This document shows, piece by piece, positions 9,289-19,599 of a DNA stretch of 47,789 nt. This DNA is from Aureobasidium sp. EXF-3400 (taxonomy: Eukaryota > Ascomycota > Dothideomycetes > Dothideales > Saccotheciaceae), in NCBI GenBank assembly GCA_024195585.1, contig SWBL01000371.1, positions 1 to 47,789 of the forward strand. Direction: 5' to 3'. The position numbers and the translations under genes were made by a program. How positions within the stretch are numbered: position 1 is the first letter of the stretch; each line of letters begins with the position of its first letter. Below the pieces are notes generated by a model. That model worked only from the letters and a program-made list of their open reading frames with translations. It searched no databases and was not told the origin of the DNA.

Positions 9289-10573
9289 GATATCAGTTTG
9301 GTTGCTGGAAAATGATAGTGGAGTAGGGATCTGATAGGTTCCAGAAGAGGATTGGACAGGATGTTATGTCCTGTCACAGATGGGGGCCGTCGAATGCACC
9401 AGAAGTACGTACCAAGTTTCGAATGGAGTTGACTCTACGCGAGGCAGGTGGGCCTGGTCGAATGCGTCGCCTTCCTCGTCTAGTATGTGAGATGGCGTGA
9501 GCCCTGGTGACCAAAGCTCACAACTCACTGTGACGTTATTATTGTTGCGCCAAGGAAGGTATAAAGTAATTGGACTGTCGAGTACGTATTTGTGGCAGCA
9601 GGTTGTGGGAGAAAAGATCAATAGACGCCTAATAGCAAGAAAGGAAACAAGAAAACAGAAATGGTCGCGAAACAGTCGAGAGCTCTACGCACACGACGAC
9701 AAGAAACTTGAAAACCAGGAATGCGGAGTGGAAATACTTGGAGGTTGGAGCTTCCAAGTTGTGGAGAGATGGAATTGGTTGGGCCACGGCGTGATGCATA
9801 CATACTCAACCATCATCTTGCCATCGCCCAGCTGGTTGCTCTGTAAACTCCTTCAGCCCCTGACCGTTACACGCCAATCCAAGGAGTTTCGATCCATCGC
9901 ACATGTACACACAAAACATAGCACCTTGTTGGGTTAGGCAAACTCCGACCTCGAAACCACCGTTGCATATGATTTTCTTGCTCGTCCTGCGCGCGTGCGG
10001 AGTAGATGTCATGTGTGGGGGATGAGCTAAACGTCACCAATGACATCCGGCCCAATCCGAACTGATTCAGCGCGGCAGAGCCTCAATCTAATCATGTTCA
10101 AGACCCAGCCGTTTCCTCAATCATCTGCACTTTTATAATTGCATACCATTCTAGTCACTTGCCTGGCTTCGCATGTCTTAAGCTCGGTCGCCATTCAACC
10201 CCAATACATGGTTCAATATGCATCCTTCGATGTAGATACTTGTCGCCGTTGTATAGTGTCATGTATCTCGAGATTGCTCGTGCTGGGCGGGGTCAAGGAG
10301 TACAAAGGATACCTGCTTGGAAATCCCTGCAAGTCGTTGGTCTCGCCTCGATCCTCGTTACATTCTCACGTGCAATGCAACCAGAAACAGGGCGCACTAC
10401 CTCACTGCCGATGTCTCGATAGCCGCCTGAAAGTTTTGGTATGTGCAATCGAAGATCTAGCCAATTTGTGGTTGTGTGGTTTGGACGTTTTTTGGAAGAC
10501 CGGTACGGAACTATCATCGGGTATAGATGACATGCACACACGTTGTGCCCTAGCTAACTCGAGCTGAAATTGT
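9289..10573. other. Intergenic, ~1.3 kb
   Basis: Upstream of the AMPK1_CBM gene and downstream of the 615-residue gene. There are no supportable genes; frames such as 9497-9937 show no family features. A TGACGTTA word near 9531 and CCAAT-type words near 10038 and 10049 are the only promoter-like elements noticed. Confidence 0.45.
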
Positions 10574-12421
10574 TCACTTCTTTTGCCTCTTGCGATACGC
10601 TTGCTGTTGTTGTTGCAGCAAGTCCGCTCGAGATTGAGGAATCTCTGCTACCTCCCATTTTCGTTTTTGGACTTTCTGTCCATGTGTAGATCCACCACTA
10701 CTATTGACCAAAGCTGGCGTCCTAGACAACAGCTGCTTAGGATCAAACACCCCATCATAATCAACCCGATGTTTACTCTTGTGTTTCTTCTGTCTCTTCT
10801 CCCGATCAAGGCTCGATCTCACTTCAGTCCGAACTTCTTCTCTACCTAAGACTTGCTGGACTGGCTTCTCTTCTTCTGAGATGGTCCTGGACCTTTTAGG
10901 CGAGACGGAAGGCTCTTGACTTCTTCCCAAGCTGGGACTTGTCGAGCTCGTGTAAGACCGGAGAAGACTAGCGAGTGTCTTTGGACATAGTTCGTTGCTG
11001 TGCATTTCTGCGAGTTTCTCTGGAGCTTTCGCTCGATTACCGACACGTTCTCGACTTGAAGACACAATTTCGAGGTCCGCATCAGTGCAGGTCTGGGCTA
11101 CTCCTGTGATAGACTGTAGAGCTTGTGTGCTTTGGCCCTGCAAGTGGACGCCGACCTCACCTGCATCTGCTGCTCCATTGGATGGGTCATAACCGATCTT
11201 GACGATTTGGGCAAATGAAAAGGCAGGTGAACGTGCCTTAGCGACCTCAGGCTGATCTTCCTCGACTGGCAGCCTCGCGGTGACGACCTCTTCCAACACT
11301 TTCAGCGTAGCTCGGACGCTTGAAAGTTCTTGTTGGATACAATTCTCAGAACTTGTGAAAGCCTCAAGTGTGTTTGTCTGGCTGACCAGACATTCTTTGA
11401 GCCGGTGCTCAGTGTTCAACACATGCTGATCATGTTCTTTACGGATAGTCTCAAAATCCTGCTTGGTTTCTCGAAAAGACCCGAGGTCCTGTCTGAATTC
11501 CTCGAAGAGAGTCCTGACCTCCTGCACGGTTGCCCTCCGCTCAGCCTCAAGGTCCTGCCTCAAGGTCCTACGGAAAATCTCAAGATCCCGCCTTGTTCCC
11601 ACACGCAAAGCTTCAAGGTCCTGCTTTGTAACGACATTCGCAGAGTGGTCTGAAGCTGACTGAAGCATCTCAAAGACCTTGTTGAAACAATCATTGGTTG
11701 TTGTATGCCCAACCTGCTGGGTAGATACTAGCTTAGCCATACAGTCAAGTCGCTGTCTCAAGGATCCGTGGAAAATGCCTGCGCTTGAATCTTGCCCCTC
11801 GGTAGGCACATCAGGTCGTTGGTCAGAGTTGAGGGGATCTTGGTACTCCTGATTGCTCGCAGATATAGCACCAACAGTCTTCGATGGGTCTTTGATAGTC
11901 CCGACCTCGGTCGTGCTTCGCTCGATGGCTGAACTTCTAGCACCCTCCAGCTTGGCATCGATTTCCCGCCAGAAGGACGTGACTGTGTTTTCGAGCTGTC
12001 TCACTTGAGACTGAACTAAATCGACTTTGCCGCAAAGACTTTGTGTCGTGCTTTCGTAGCCTGCAAATTGACTTCCAAATCTTTTCATAATATGGCTAAT
12101 GGCAAGATTTGCGAAACCTGCATCTGTATTGGAGTTCTGAACCATCGAGCTGTTTGGTGAACCTACACTCGGTCTCTGTGTCACGAAACCATTGGAAGTA
12201 TGTTGTGATGGAACAATAGGCGATGCAGCTTGACTTGCATGATGAGCTGGAAGGCCATAGATCTGGGAGGAATGACCTTGCGCATAGCCGCTGTCTTGTC
12301 TCTGGTGGGTGCTCGGCTGTGGCATCACTGCTTGCATCGCTTGTTGGCATTGAGGACGCTGGTTATAATGCATGCTATAACCTTGACCAGGAGGACCAAA
12401 TTGCTGTTGAACTTGCTCCAT
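10574..12421 (-). CDS. Coiled-coil protein with basic C-terminus, function unknown
   Basis: Single exon, 615 residues from the ATG at 12421; the frame continues upstream only to a TTG. The N-terminal ~120 residues are rich in Gln, His, Ser and Tyr. Residues about 260-325 are a charged helical stretch with repeats of the type RQDLE or RRDLE spaced 8-22 residues apart, ending in further coiled coil. The C-terminal ~100 residues are strongly basic (RQKKHKSKHR, then KVQKRKWEV, then QQQQQAYRKRQKK), fitting a nuclear or chromatin/RNA-associated protein. I do not recognise the family. It is transcribed divergently from the TPR gene across a 345-bp gap. Confidence 0.8.
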   Translation of the reverse strand: MEQVQQQFGPPGQGYSMHYNQRPQCQQAMQAVMPQPSTHQRQDSGYAQGHSSQIYGLPAHHASQAASPIVPSQHTSNGFVTQRPSVGSPNSSMVQNSNTDAGFANLAISHIMKRFGSQFAGYESTTQSLCGKVDLVQSQVRQLENTVTSFWREIDAKLEGARSSAIERSTTEVGTIKDPSKTVGAISASNQEYQDPLNSDQRPDVPTEGQDSSAGIFHGSLRQRLDCMAKLVSTQQVGHTTTNDCFNKVFEMLQSASDHSANVVTKQDLEALRVGTRRDLEIFRRTLRQDLEAERRATVQEVRTLFEEFRQDLGSFRETKQDFETIRKEHDQHVLNTEHRLKECLVSQTNTLEAFTSSENCIQQELSSVRATLKVLEEVVTARLPVEEDQPEVAKARSPAFSFAQIVKIGYDPSNGAADAGEVGVHLQGQSTQALQSITGVAQTCTDADLEIVSSSRERVGNRAKAPEKLAEMHSNELCPKTLASLLRSYTSSTSPSLGRSQEPSVSPKRSRTISEEEKPVQQVLGREEVRTEVRSSLDREKRQKKHKSKHRVDYDGVFDPKQLLSRTPALVNSSGGSTHGQKVQKRKWEVAEIPQSRADLLQQQQQAYRKRQKK

Positions 12422-12766
12422 GATTGTAAGATTCGCCAGCAAAATGTTGGAGATGTTCTTTCAGTACTAGCAGCTGACCGCTAGAAAACATGATGAGAGA
12501 AAATCTGCTCATAAAATGGACCTGCATGTTTCCGTGTGTTCAGAATAGATTGTTCATAAATATTTTGGTGATAGACGTTTTGCACAAGCGCTCGGTCCAC
12601 GGGCGGCATAAAGTTTTGTGAAGCTTGGACTTTCTCGATTTCAATCCACCAAGGTAGGTGCCTTCCACCTACTTACTCTCCTGACCCAGCTCGATTTCCC
12701 GGACGAGACACCTGGACTGGCACAGGTCAGCGCTCCCGTCGTGGACCACTCCACTGAAACTGCATC
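12422..12766. promoter_or_regulatory. Divergent promoter between the coiled-coil and TPR genes
   Basis: 345 bp between two start codons on opposite strands, so both promoters must lie here. A perfect 7-bp stem with 5-base loop (GTAGGTG-CCTTC-CACCTAC, 12654-12672) lies 95 bp upstream of the plus-strand ATG and could be a factor-binding dyad or a leader hairpin. Confidence 0.5.
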
Positions 12767-14506
12767 ATGTCGCTACTCGCCGCCAGCACACGAGCGCCGC
12801 GGCGCATACTGGCCACCGAACCATGTGTTTCCTGCAGTCAAAAGAGGATGGCATCGGATGGATGGAGGAAGGCGCCTTCTTCGCGGCAGAAAGACAGGGG
12901 CAAACGAGACGTCGTCTACACACCCCAACAACGGGCTAAGCTCGACAGCCTCCGGGCGAAGATTGAGGATTCGAAGCTCGAGCGCGACAGGATCAACAAG
13001 AGGGTGGGAGAATTGAATGCTGCGCAAAGGGCTTCTTATTGTTCCACTACTATGGCAGCTGGTGAAGCCATGACCCATAACCAAGCTCTGTTCTTAGGTT
13101 GGTGGAACACAACCATGCAAGAAAACCCTCGTGATCCACCTCTGAAAAGCTTCCGCGAGGCATTCGAGATGTATGAACAGACGCTCAATAACTTTTCGCT
13201 CGATGATGTCTACGATCTCTCCTTCATTCTGCGTAACAAAGGTGGAGTGGGATGTGCAAAGACGGGCCGACAGATAGTCAACCTGTGTGCCGAGCTTGGT
13301 CATGCTGAGGCCATCATTCAGGTTGTTGCGTCTGCTCTGCGCCAGGATGCAATCAAGCCCGGTATCATGAGATCCCGCCCCGTCATGATGGCCCTAGACC
13401 GTCTGCGTGCGGTTGCAAAAACTGGTAATCTGCGTGCCATGGTCATGGAGGCCAACGTTGCCCGTCATGCCAATCAAACCACGCGAGCCATAACCCTTTA
13501 CGAACAAGCTCTAGACTTGATCAGGGAAGATGATGGAACACAACCTCGCGACAAATACAGCAGGATCAGAGATGAGCTTTCATCACCATGGATCGAGCTG
13601 GGCTTCCTCCACCACACTCTGGGTCAGAATGTGGCAGCCATGAAAGCTTACGTGGCAGGACAGGAGCAAGATGACCCCATGGCCTACTTCAATCTTGCTC
13701 GTCTAGACTTCTTCATGTCAGAAAACCAATACACACACGACTGGCTCTACAATATGACTAAAGCAGCCGCCAGCGGACACCATAGAGCCGCCCATGAGTT
13801 GGGCGAGTACTACGCAAGTACACCTGCCAAACCCTCAGAGCCGCAAAAATCTTTCCTCGATAAACTCAGTGGCTTTGGTGCGTTCCTCTGGAAGTCGAAT
13901 CTCAACCTCAACCCCAAAGCAAATATACACCACCATGATGCCTTTGCAAACGAGCCCGAGCTGCGTATCAAACTCGCTGAACAATGGCTGAAGGTAGCCA
14001 AGAATAACTACTACTTGTACGCACACATAGCTCTGGCCGAACTGTATCTGCAAAAGTTCATCTACCCCGAGGGAACACTATCGAAACCACTCGACCCCTA
14101 CGGCCACAGCCCCCAACCCAACGCCATAGAGAATCCTCTGTTCGACCCTCATAAAGCACAGGTCATGTTGACCGAGGTCTTGACAGCATGCCTGCAGATT
14201 TCGGAAGCAAAGAGCGTCAGCACGACCAACGCCGAATACCTCCATTTGGCGACACCCTGGAGTTACCACGTCGAAGTACTCGAGGAAGTGGAAAGCAGTG
14301 CAAAATTAAAAGACTTGAAGGAACAGGCGGAAATGATAGCCGATGCGGCTGGTGTTGATATCTACAGTACTACTGAACTAGCGCAGGGTGTTCCTCACCT
14401 GGGAACCTTGAGATTACACAAAGGTACAAGAGGCGAAGGCCTTTGCGAGATGCCACTGAGCACCGAGGAACAAGACGAAGAAAAAGCAGCAAAGCGGGTT
14501 GAGTGA
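12767..14506 (+). CDS. TPR/Sel1-like repeat protein, probably mitochondrial
   Basis: Single exon, 579 residues. The first ~45 residues are rich in Arg, Ala and Ser with few acids (MSLLAASTRAPRRILATEP), typical of a mitochondrial presequence, and include a CVSC pair. A short coiled coil follows (about 48-90). The body consists of helical repeats whose motifs fit Sel1/TPR repeats: ANVARHANQTTRAITLYEQAL (about 226-246), LGFLHHTLGQNVAAMKAYVAG, AAASGHHRAAHELGEYYAS, and a later block ending WLKVAKNNYYLYAHIALAELYL. Such repeats are protein-interaction scaffolds. No catalytic domain is visible and the partner is unknown. The start at 12767 has no competing upstream ATG in frame. Confidence 0.82.
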   Translation: MSLLAASTRAPRRILATEPCVSCSQKRMASDGWRKAPSSRQKDRGKRDVVYTPQQRAKLDSLRAKIEDSKLERDRINKRVGELNAAQRASYCSTTMAAGEAMTHNQALFLGWWNTTMQENPRDPPLKSFREAFEMYEQTLNNFSLDDVYDLSFILRNKGGVGCAKTGRQIVNLCAELGHAEAIIQVVASALRQDAIKPGIMRSRPVMMALDRLRAVAKTGNLRAMVMEANVARHANQTTRAITLYEQALDLIREDDGTQPRDKYSRIRDELSSPWIELGFLHHTLGQNVAAMKAYVAGQEQDDPMAYFNLARLDFFMSENQYTHDWLYNMTKAAASGHHRAAHELGEYYASTPAKPSEPQKSFLDKLSGFGAFLWKSNLNLNPKANIHHHDAFANEPELRIKLAEQWLKVAKNNYYLYAHIALAELYLQKFIYPEGTLSKPLDPYGHSPQPNAIENPLFDPHKAQVMLTEVLTACLQISEAKSVSTTNAEYLHLATPWSYHVEVLEEVESSAKLKDLKEQAEMIADAAGVDIYSTTELAQGVPHLGTLRLHKGTRGEGLCEMPLSTEEQDEEKAAKRVE

Positions 14507-15105
14507 CACCTTTACAGTAGAGAGGTAGGATGATTTTCCCTGCCCTAGGAACGAAATCAACTTGATGCAGTCTTGTTTACCACAAGTCTGAGCATACGAG
14601 ACAGCGTCCAGAAAGCGCCAAAGGCCGCGCGCACAGCACTACTATCCCCTACTCGGCTGTCTGCATATACAAGATACTTCAATAGTCTGTTGCCGGCCGC
14701 AACTCTGTTTCGCGAAATGCGAGGGTCTGGCTTGGAACGTGATTCTTCGTACGAGCAACATGCATAGCGTGGTCGACGCATGGTGATAGACCATTGTAAA
14801 TAATCGATAATAAAAGACGATTGTGATGAATGTGCGGATCAAGCAAGCAGGTGGTGGGCCAGGTAGGGTCGTTGGCTGGGTATCTCATGTGCGGATTGTG
14901 GGTGCCAGGTATAATCGATTCAGAGGGAGTTTCTGCGGTCTCCAGGCCGGCGTAACAGAACGCTTGACAGACGATGATAGCTCACCAGAGGCTTGACCGG
15001 CATTCCCGTAGCGGTTGAGTCGGGCTGAAGGTAGATTTAGGCAACATTTGATACGCTGCGCGGGGCGTGGGGTTCGTGAGGTTGTTGATAGATCTCTTGC
15101 GGTTT
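14507..15105. other. Intergenic, convergent 3' ends, ~600 bp
   Basis: Between the TPR gene (+) and the INO80-F-like gene (-). No gene or RNA is recognised. Frames on the minus strand here are short and unconserved in appearance. Confidence 0.5.
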
Positions 15106-15447
15106 CTAATCGCTGTTCGCGTTGTTGTTGTTGTTTGCAGCAGCAACAGCAGCCTCCTTGTCGGGACCATCGGTAGTGTTTTGGAGACGCTTTGCGAGTT
15201 GTTCGAGCAGGAAAGCGCGTTCGAGGCGCATTTTCATGATGGCTCTGTTCAGGCGAGCCTTGCGTTGACGGGCGGCATCGTTGGCCTCTTCGACGTCGTT
15301 CAAGCGACGCTTCAGCTCGATGCACTTTCTGTAGTAGGCCTTTTCTACCGAGGGCGCGAGCGGTGTGTTCTGGGTTGCTTCTGTGATGCTGTTGTCAGTG
15401 TCTAGCTGTGGAAGCGACGAGGTTGGATACGCACCTGGAGGAGCCAT
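15106..15447 (-). CDS. INO80 complex subunit F-like small protein
   Basis: 113 residues from the ATG at 15447. The core YYRKCIELKRRLNDVEEAND, followed by RLNRAIMKMRLERAFLLEQL, is a basic helical coiled coil that I recognise from fungal proteins annotated as INO80 complex subunit F domain, part of a nuclear chromatin remodeller. The C-terminus is a short Ala/Asn-rich tail with five Asn in a row. The stretch 15433-15380 has GTGCGT at one end, ACAG at the other and an internal CTGAC. It is exactly 54 nt, so it could be an in-phase intron giving a shorter MAPPEATQNTPLAPS start. Both forms keep the domain. Assignment is from motif memory and moderate in certainty. Confidence 0.7.
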   Translation of the reverse strand: MAPPGAYPTSSLPQLDTDNSITEATQNTPLAPSVEKAYYRKCIELKRRLNDVEEANDAARQRKARLNRAIMKMRLERAFLLEQLAKRLQNTTDGPDKEAAVAAANNNNNANSD

Positions 15448-15762
15448 TTTGTGTGTGTTGATGTGCAAGTGGACGATGGAGAGTTGATGATGCGTCAAGC
15501 TGCTTTGGTCTTCCCTCGCTTGAGCTGCTATGCGCTGTCATGCTGTCCTGGACCCCAACCTTGGCACCTCCAGTCTTCCAAATCAACAACCAAAGATCGT
15601 CCTCGCACCGCTCGTCTCCAGTATTAACTTTCTGTCCAATTCATACGACGTCAGAGTGTCCATAGTTATATAAAATTATAATCTCCTATCATCTGGTTTG
15701 TGTCTTTCCATTCCCCTCTCATCATAACGCTATCAGTATACATTGCATCTCGCCTTTTTATC
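15448..15762. promoter_or_regulatory. Divergent promoter of the INO80-F-like and GST genes
   Basis: 315 bp between opposite starts. A clear TATA element, TATATAAAA at 15667-15675, lies 88-96 bases upstream of the GST ATG at 15763, indicating a TATA-driven (often inducible) promoter for that gene. Nothing comparable is seen for the minus-strand gene. Confidence 0.6.
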
Positions 15763-16452
15763 ATGCTTACCGTACACCATCTGCGCGTCTCTCAGTCAGA
15801 GCGTATCGTCTGGCTCTGCGAAGAACTGGGCATCGAATACGACTTGAAGCTTTATAACCGCGACCCGTTGTTCTCTCCACAAGCGCTCAAAGATCTCACC
15901 GAGATTGGCACTGCTCCCGTTATCCAAGATGGCGATTTGACCATGGGAGAGTCTGCCGCTTGTGTCGAGTACATCATCCACAAGCATGGAAACGGTCGTC
16001 TGGCTCTGCCACCCTCACACCCAGACTATGCCAACTATCTCTACTGGTTCCACTATGCAAATGGCTCTCTACAACCCGGTGTAAGCCGCTTAATGTCTCT
16101 CAAGGTTGCTGGAGTTGATGCATCCAACGATACTTTCAAACGCTACACAGCCAGAATGGACCAATATCTGCAACACATCGATGATCATCTGGGGCGTGGC
16201 AATGAGTGGCTGGCAGGCAAGGAGTTTACTGCTGCAGACATCATGACTGTCTTTACCCTTACCACGATGCGCACATTTTACGGCCTTGACTTGAGCTCAT
16301 ACAACAATATCTTGCCGTACCTGAAACGAGCTGTGCAGAGACCTGCATACAAGAAGTATCGCGAAAAGGGAGAGGATGCTGATTTGCCTCTTATGATTGA
16401 TGGACCTGCTCCTGAGAGTTTCATTGAGAAGGTGAGGAGGTCGAAGGCTTGA
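15763..16452 (+). CDS. Glutathione S-transferase
   Basis: Single exon, 229 residues. The ATG at 15763 is used because the frame upstream begins only at a GTG. Residues 1-85 form the thioredoxin-like GSH-binding domain: TVHHLRVSQSERIVWLCEEL, the cis-proline in TAPVI (Pro52), and the gamma-Glu-binding pair Glu63-Ser64 in GESAACVEYI. Residues about 95-210 are the all-helical second domain with the N-capping motif FTAADIMT. The N-terminal Ser10/Ser12 in the RVSQSER stretch is the likely catalytic Ser type. Length and layout match cytosolic fungal GSTs of the URE2/GTT1-related kind. It would conjugate glutathione to electrophiles. A TATA box and the neighbouring monooxygenase suggest an inducible detoxification role (inference). 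Confidence 0.93.
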   Translation: MLTVHHLRVSQSERIVWLCEELGIEYDLKLYNRDPLFSPQALKDLTEIGTAPVIQDGDLTMGESAACVEYIIHKHGNGRLALPPSHPDYANYLYWFHYANGSLQPGVSRLMSLKVAGVDASNDTFKRYTARMDQYLQHIDDHLGRGNEWLAGKEFTAADIMTVFTLTTMRTFYGLDLSSYNNILPYLKRAVQRPAYKKYREKGEDADLPLMIDGPAPESFIEKVRRSKA

Positions 16453-16926
16453 ACATGTCATTTTTGTATATCTACTCTTGGCAGTATGTGGACTGCTAGA
16501 TCAGCGAGTCTTTTGCCATGCCAGATGCATATGACTCGAATTGTCGGTCTTCGGATGTCTCAATATCGCAATGCACATCTTTATTTGCTTTTTGATGTGT
16601 TACTAGAGTCCGAAGTTGAAGATTGCCGTTTTGGGAAGACCGAGGCTGCCACTGAGGGGATCTCAGGGCAAACCCCTCTCTCAGACCCCTCAACCCCACC
16701 TTCACCGACACCATCATGAGTAACCAAGGTTGGCGTTCCGTTCGTTCGTACACATATCATTGCTGCAAGGATGGGTCTTGCGTGCGGACGTCACGAGCCG
16801 GATGTTCGACTTCCGAAGAGGAACAAGATACATATTCAGCTGTGCTCCTTGATTCTCTTAATCCAATCTATACACACATAAACAGCAGATATCTCAATTG
16901 ACATTCCCGATTCACGTTCGAACAAC
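16453..16926. other. Intergenic between GST and monooxygenase
   Basis: 474 bp containing the GST 3' end and the promoter of the monooxygenase, including the STRE-type cluster at 16655-16690. No gene is seen. Confidence 0.5.
16655..16690. promoter_or_regulatory. Cluster of three STRE-type words
   Basis: AGGGG at 16655-16659 and CCCCT (the reverse) at 16673-16677 and 16686-16690, within 36 bp, about 240-270 bp upstream of the monooxygenase ATG. STREs are the binding sites of Msn2/4-type stress activators in yeast. Whether they act here is unknown. Confidence 0.45.
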
Positions 16927-18842
16927 ATGGCTGGAGATAAACCCTGGCCTGAAGTGCCAATTGGAAACAAAGACCACGCCAATGCAGCAGTTGTGATTAT
17001 AGGTGCCGGTATATCAGGTAAGCTCAAAGATATCTTAAGAACTACCAGAGATCCTCGTCGTTGACATAAACTATCTGCTAGGCATGTGTACGGCCATCGA
17101 TCTGATCAAACAAAACAATTGCCAGAACTTCATCATCCTCGAGAAGAGTAGTGGAGTTGGCGGTACATGTATGTCGAGTTAACTACCTCAACCACCTCAG
17201 CCGATACAGGAGCTAATCGTGAGCTCACTCCAGGGCACGACAACAAATACCCAGGAGCGTGCTGCGACGTGTGGTCACAACTTTATTCTTACTCCTTTGC
17301 CCAAAACAGCGACTGGACACGCGAATACCCAGGTCAAGAAGAAATCCTCTCCTACCTAATGGGAGTAGCACGACAACACAACCTCTATCAACACATCCGC
17401 TTCAACACCACCGTCGAAACCGCAACCTGGAACGACGAAACCAAGAAATGGAAGATTCACGTTAGCACAGCCAAAGGAAGCAAAGATGCGGAATTCAACC
17501 CCGAGTATGATATCAATGCCGACTTTTTGGTTTCTGCGGTGGGCCAGTTGAATGTGCCCAAGTGGCCGCAGATTCCTGGGTTGAAGGAGTTTGAAGGCAA
17601 GGTTATTCATTCTGCTCGTTGGGATTGGAGTTATGATCTCAAAGACAAGAAGATTGCCGTTATTGGAAATGGTAAGATCTACAAAGCTTCTCGATAGAAT
17701 CAGTTGTCTAACATCTCACAGGTGCCACTGCCGTCCAAATCATCCCCGAAATTGCAAAAGTAGCAAAGGAAGTCGGTATATACCAACGCACCCCCAACTG
17801 GCTGATCCCCCGATTGGATGCTCCCATCCCCTCGTGGACAAGAAGTCTCTTCAAATACGTTCCTCCACTCATGTGGCGTAAACGAGCCCTCCAGATGGAC
17901 TTCCGCGAAGGCTTTTACGGCATCATCGGAGACTCTTCCTCTGCAGGTGCCGACCAAGTCCGGCAACTGAACCAACAAATGCTGGATGCTGCATTCCCCA
18001 ACAACGCAGAAATGCAACAAAAACTACGTCCAAACTACAATCCAGGATGTAAACGCATCATCATCAGTGATGACTATTACCCAGCTCTGGCATTACCGCA
18101 CGTATTCCTGCACACCGATAAAATCTCTTCCATCACAAAAACAGGTATCGAGACTGAAGCAGCAGAGCACAAAGACTACGATCTCATTGTGCTAGCCACC
18201 GGTTTCGAAACCTTGGATTTCATGCACCCGATCCAGATGCATGGTTACAACGACGCCCCTTTGTCTGAAGTCTGGAACCACGGTGCCAAAGCCTTGTACG
18301 GTATTACAGTCTCAAAAATGCCCAACTTCGGAATGTTGTACGGACCAAACACAAATCTAGGTCACAACAGTATAATCCTAATGATAGAAGCACAATCCCG
18401 CTACATCAACGCCTTGATCTCTCCAGTCCTCACAGCGAGAAAACAAAACACTGCAATCGGTATACGACCAAAGGATCAACGCATGCAAGAATACAACACA
18501 ACCCTCCAATCCGACCTCGCAAACTCAGCTTTCGCAGATCCAAACTGTCAGTCTTGGTACAAGACTGATGAAGGCCTGATCACAAACAATTGGAGCAAAA
18601 ATGTCATCGAGTATCAAGAAATGATTTCCAAGGTTGACTGGAACGACTATGAAATCGAAGGCGATGGCAAGAAATTCCTACAGAACCGGAAAGTAGATAC
18701 CATCGGCAGAGTCAGAGAAGAAACTGTCGTAAGCAATGGCGCGTTGGGAGCTATTGGTGTGGTTAGTGTTGCTGCTGTTGTAGCTGCTGGGTGGGTTTTC
18801 AAGAATGGTGGGAGACATATTTCTGGTTTGAGGATTAGATAG
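16927..18842 (+). CDS. Flavin-containing monooxygenase, Baeyer-Villiger type
   Basis: Four exons, 16927-17017, 17082-17168, 17234-17671 and 17722-18842, join in phase to 578 residues (introns 64, 65 and 50 nt). The FAD-binding Rossmann motif GAGISG (26-31) spans the first splice. GGTWHDNKYPGACCDV follows the second splice, which falls within the Trp codon. The Baeyer-Villiger fingerprint FxGxxxHxxxW is complete at 179-189 (FEGKVIHSARW). The second, NADPH-binding GxGxxA motif (GNGATA, about 204-209) crosses the third splice. It should use NADPH and O2 to oxidise ketones to esters or to hydroxylate soft nucleophiles; the substrate is unknown. The C-terminus has a single hydrophobic helix (about 547-565) and a basic tail, implying membrane anchoring. 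The GST lies upstream on the same strand. Confidence 0.94.
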
Positions 18843-19599
18843 TCCAAGTGCTTTTGACGTACAGTACTGTAGGGTCTTCTATTGAAATCGTTTGATGTTG
18901 TTCTTCACCAGCTTGCTCATCGTGTCTGTTTTGTCTGCTGGGGCGTTCGCCGCTTGTTTAGGGCTAAGGATGGGCGTGGTATACCATGTCTTCATAGTTG
19001 TGTTAATCTCAAGGTGAAAGAGCAATACAAAGAAGTTCCTTCGCGGTCGACGAGTGGTTCAACTGCATTGACGATGAAACCAACAATCTCATTCAAGAAG
19101 ACTCGCAACATTCGGTGCTCTCTCTTTGAAGACGGTGTGACAATCGACGCAAGTACACGAGAGAGTACACACTTATCATAAGAAGCGGCCACGAGCTGGA
19201 CTCGTCGAGAAGCCTTCCGTGAATGAGAGACTCCTGAGGCTTTTGACAGGATCACAAAAAACATCACGTATGCGAATATAGATATTGCAAAAAACTATCT
19301 AGCTGGGGCTCGGTTTAATTTTGAAAGCCACGGCTAGCGAAAAAGTCTTGCGATTTCAATCTACGCGTTTATAAATGGTCAATATGCGGTTGGAGAATCG
19401 AGGCAATTGATGATAAGGAACGCGTGAAAGAAGAAAGAAGAGCAGTTGAGACGAGACAGACTTTTAAAGCGAAGAAGCAGCGGCAGGCCCGTGCGGCTTG
19501 CTAGTGCCAAGCACAACTTCTCGAAAAGTTGCAGCAGCGACGGCGCATTCGAGATACAGAGCCCAGGTCGTGTGTGTCTATATTCCACTACAATTCACC
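18843..19599. other. Intergenic, ~760 bp
   Basis: 3' end of the monooxygenase and promoter/leader of mL46. It contains a purine-rich AAGAAAGAAGAGC stretch near 19430. No gene is seen. Confidence 0.5.
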
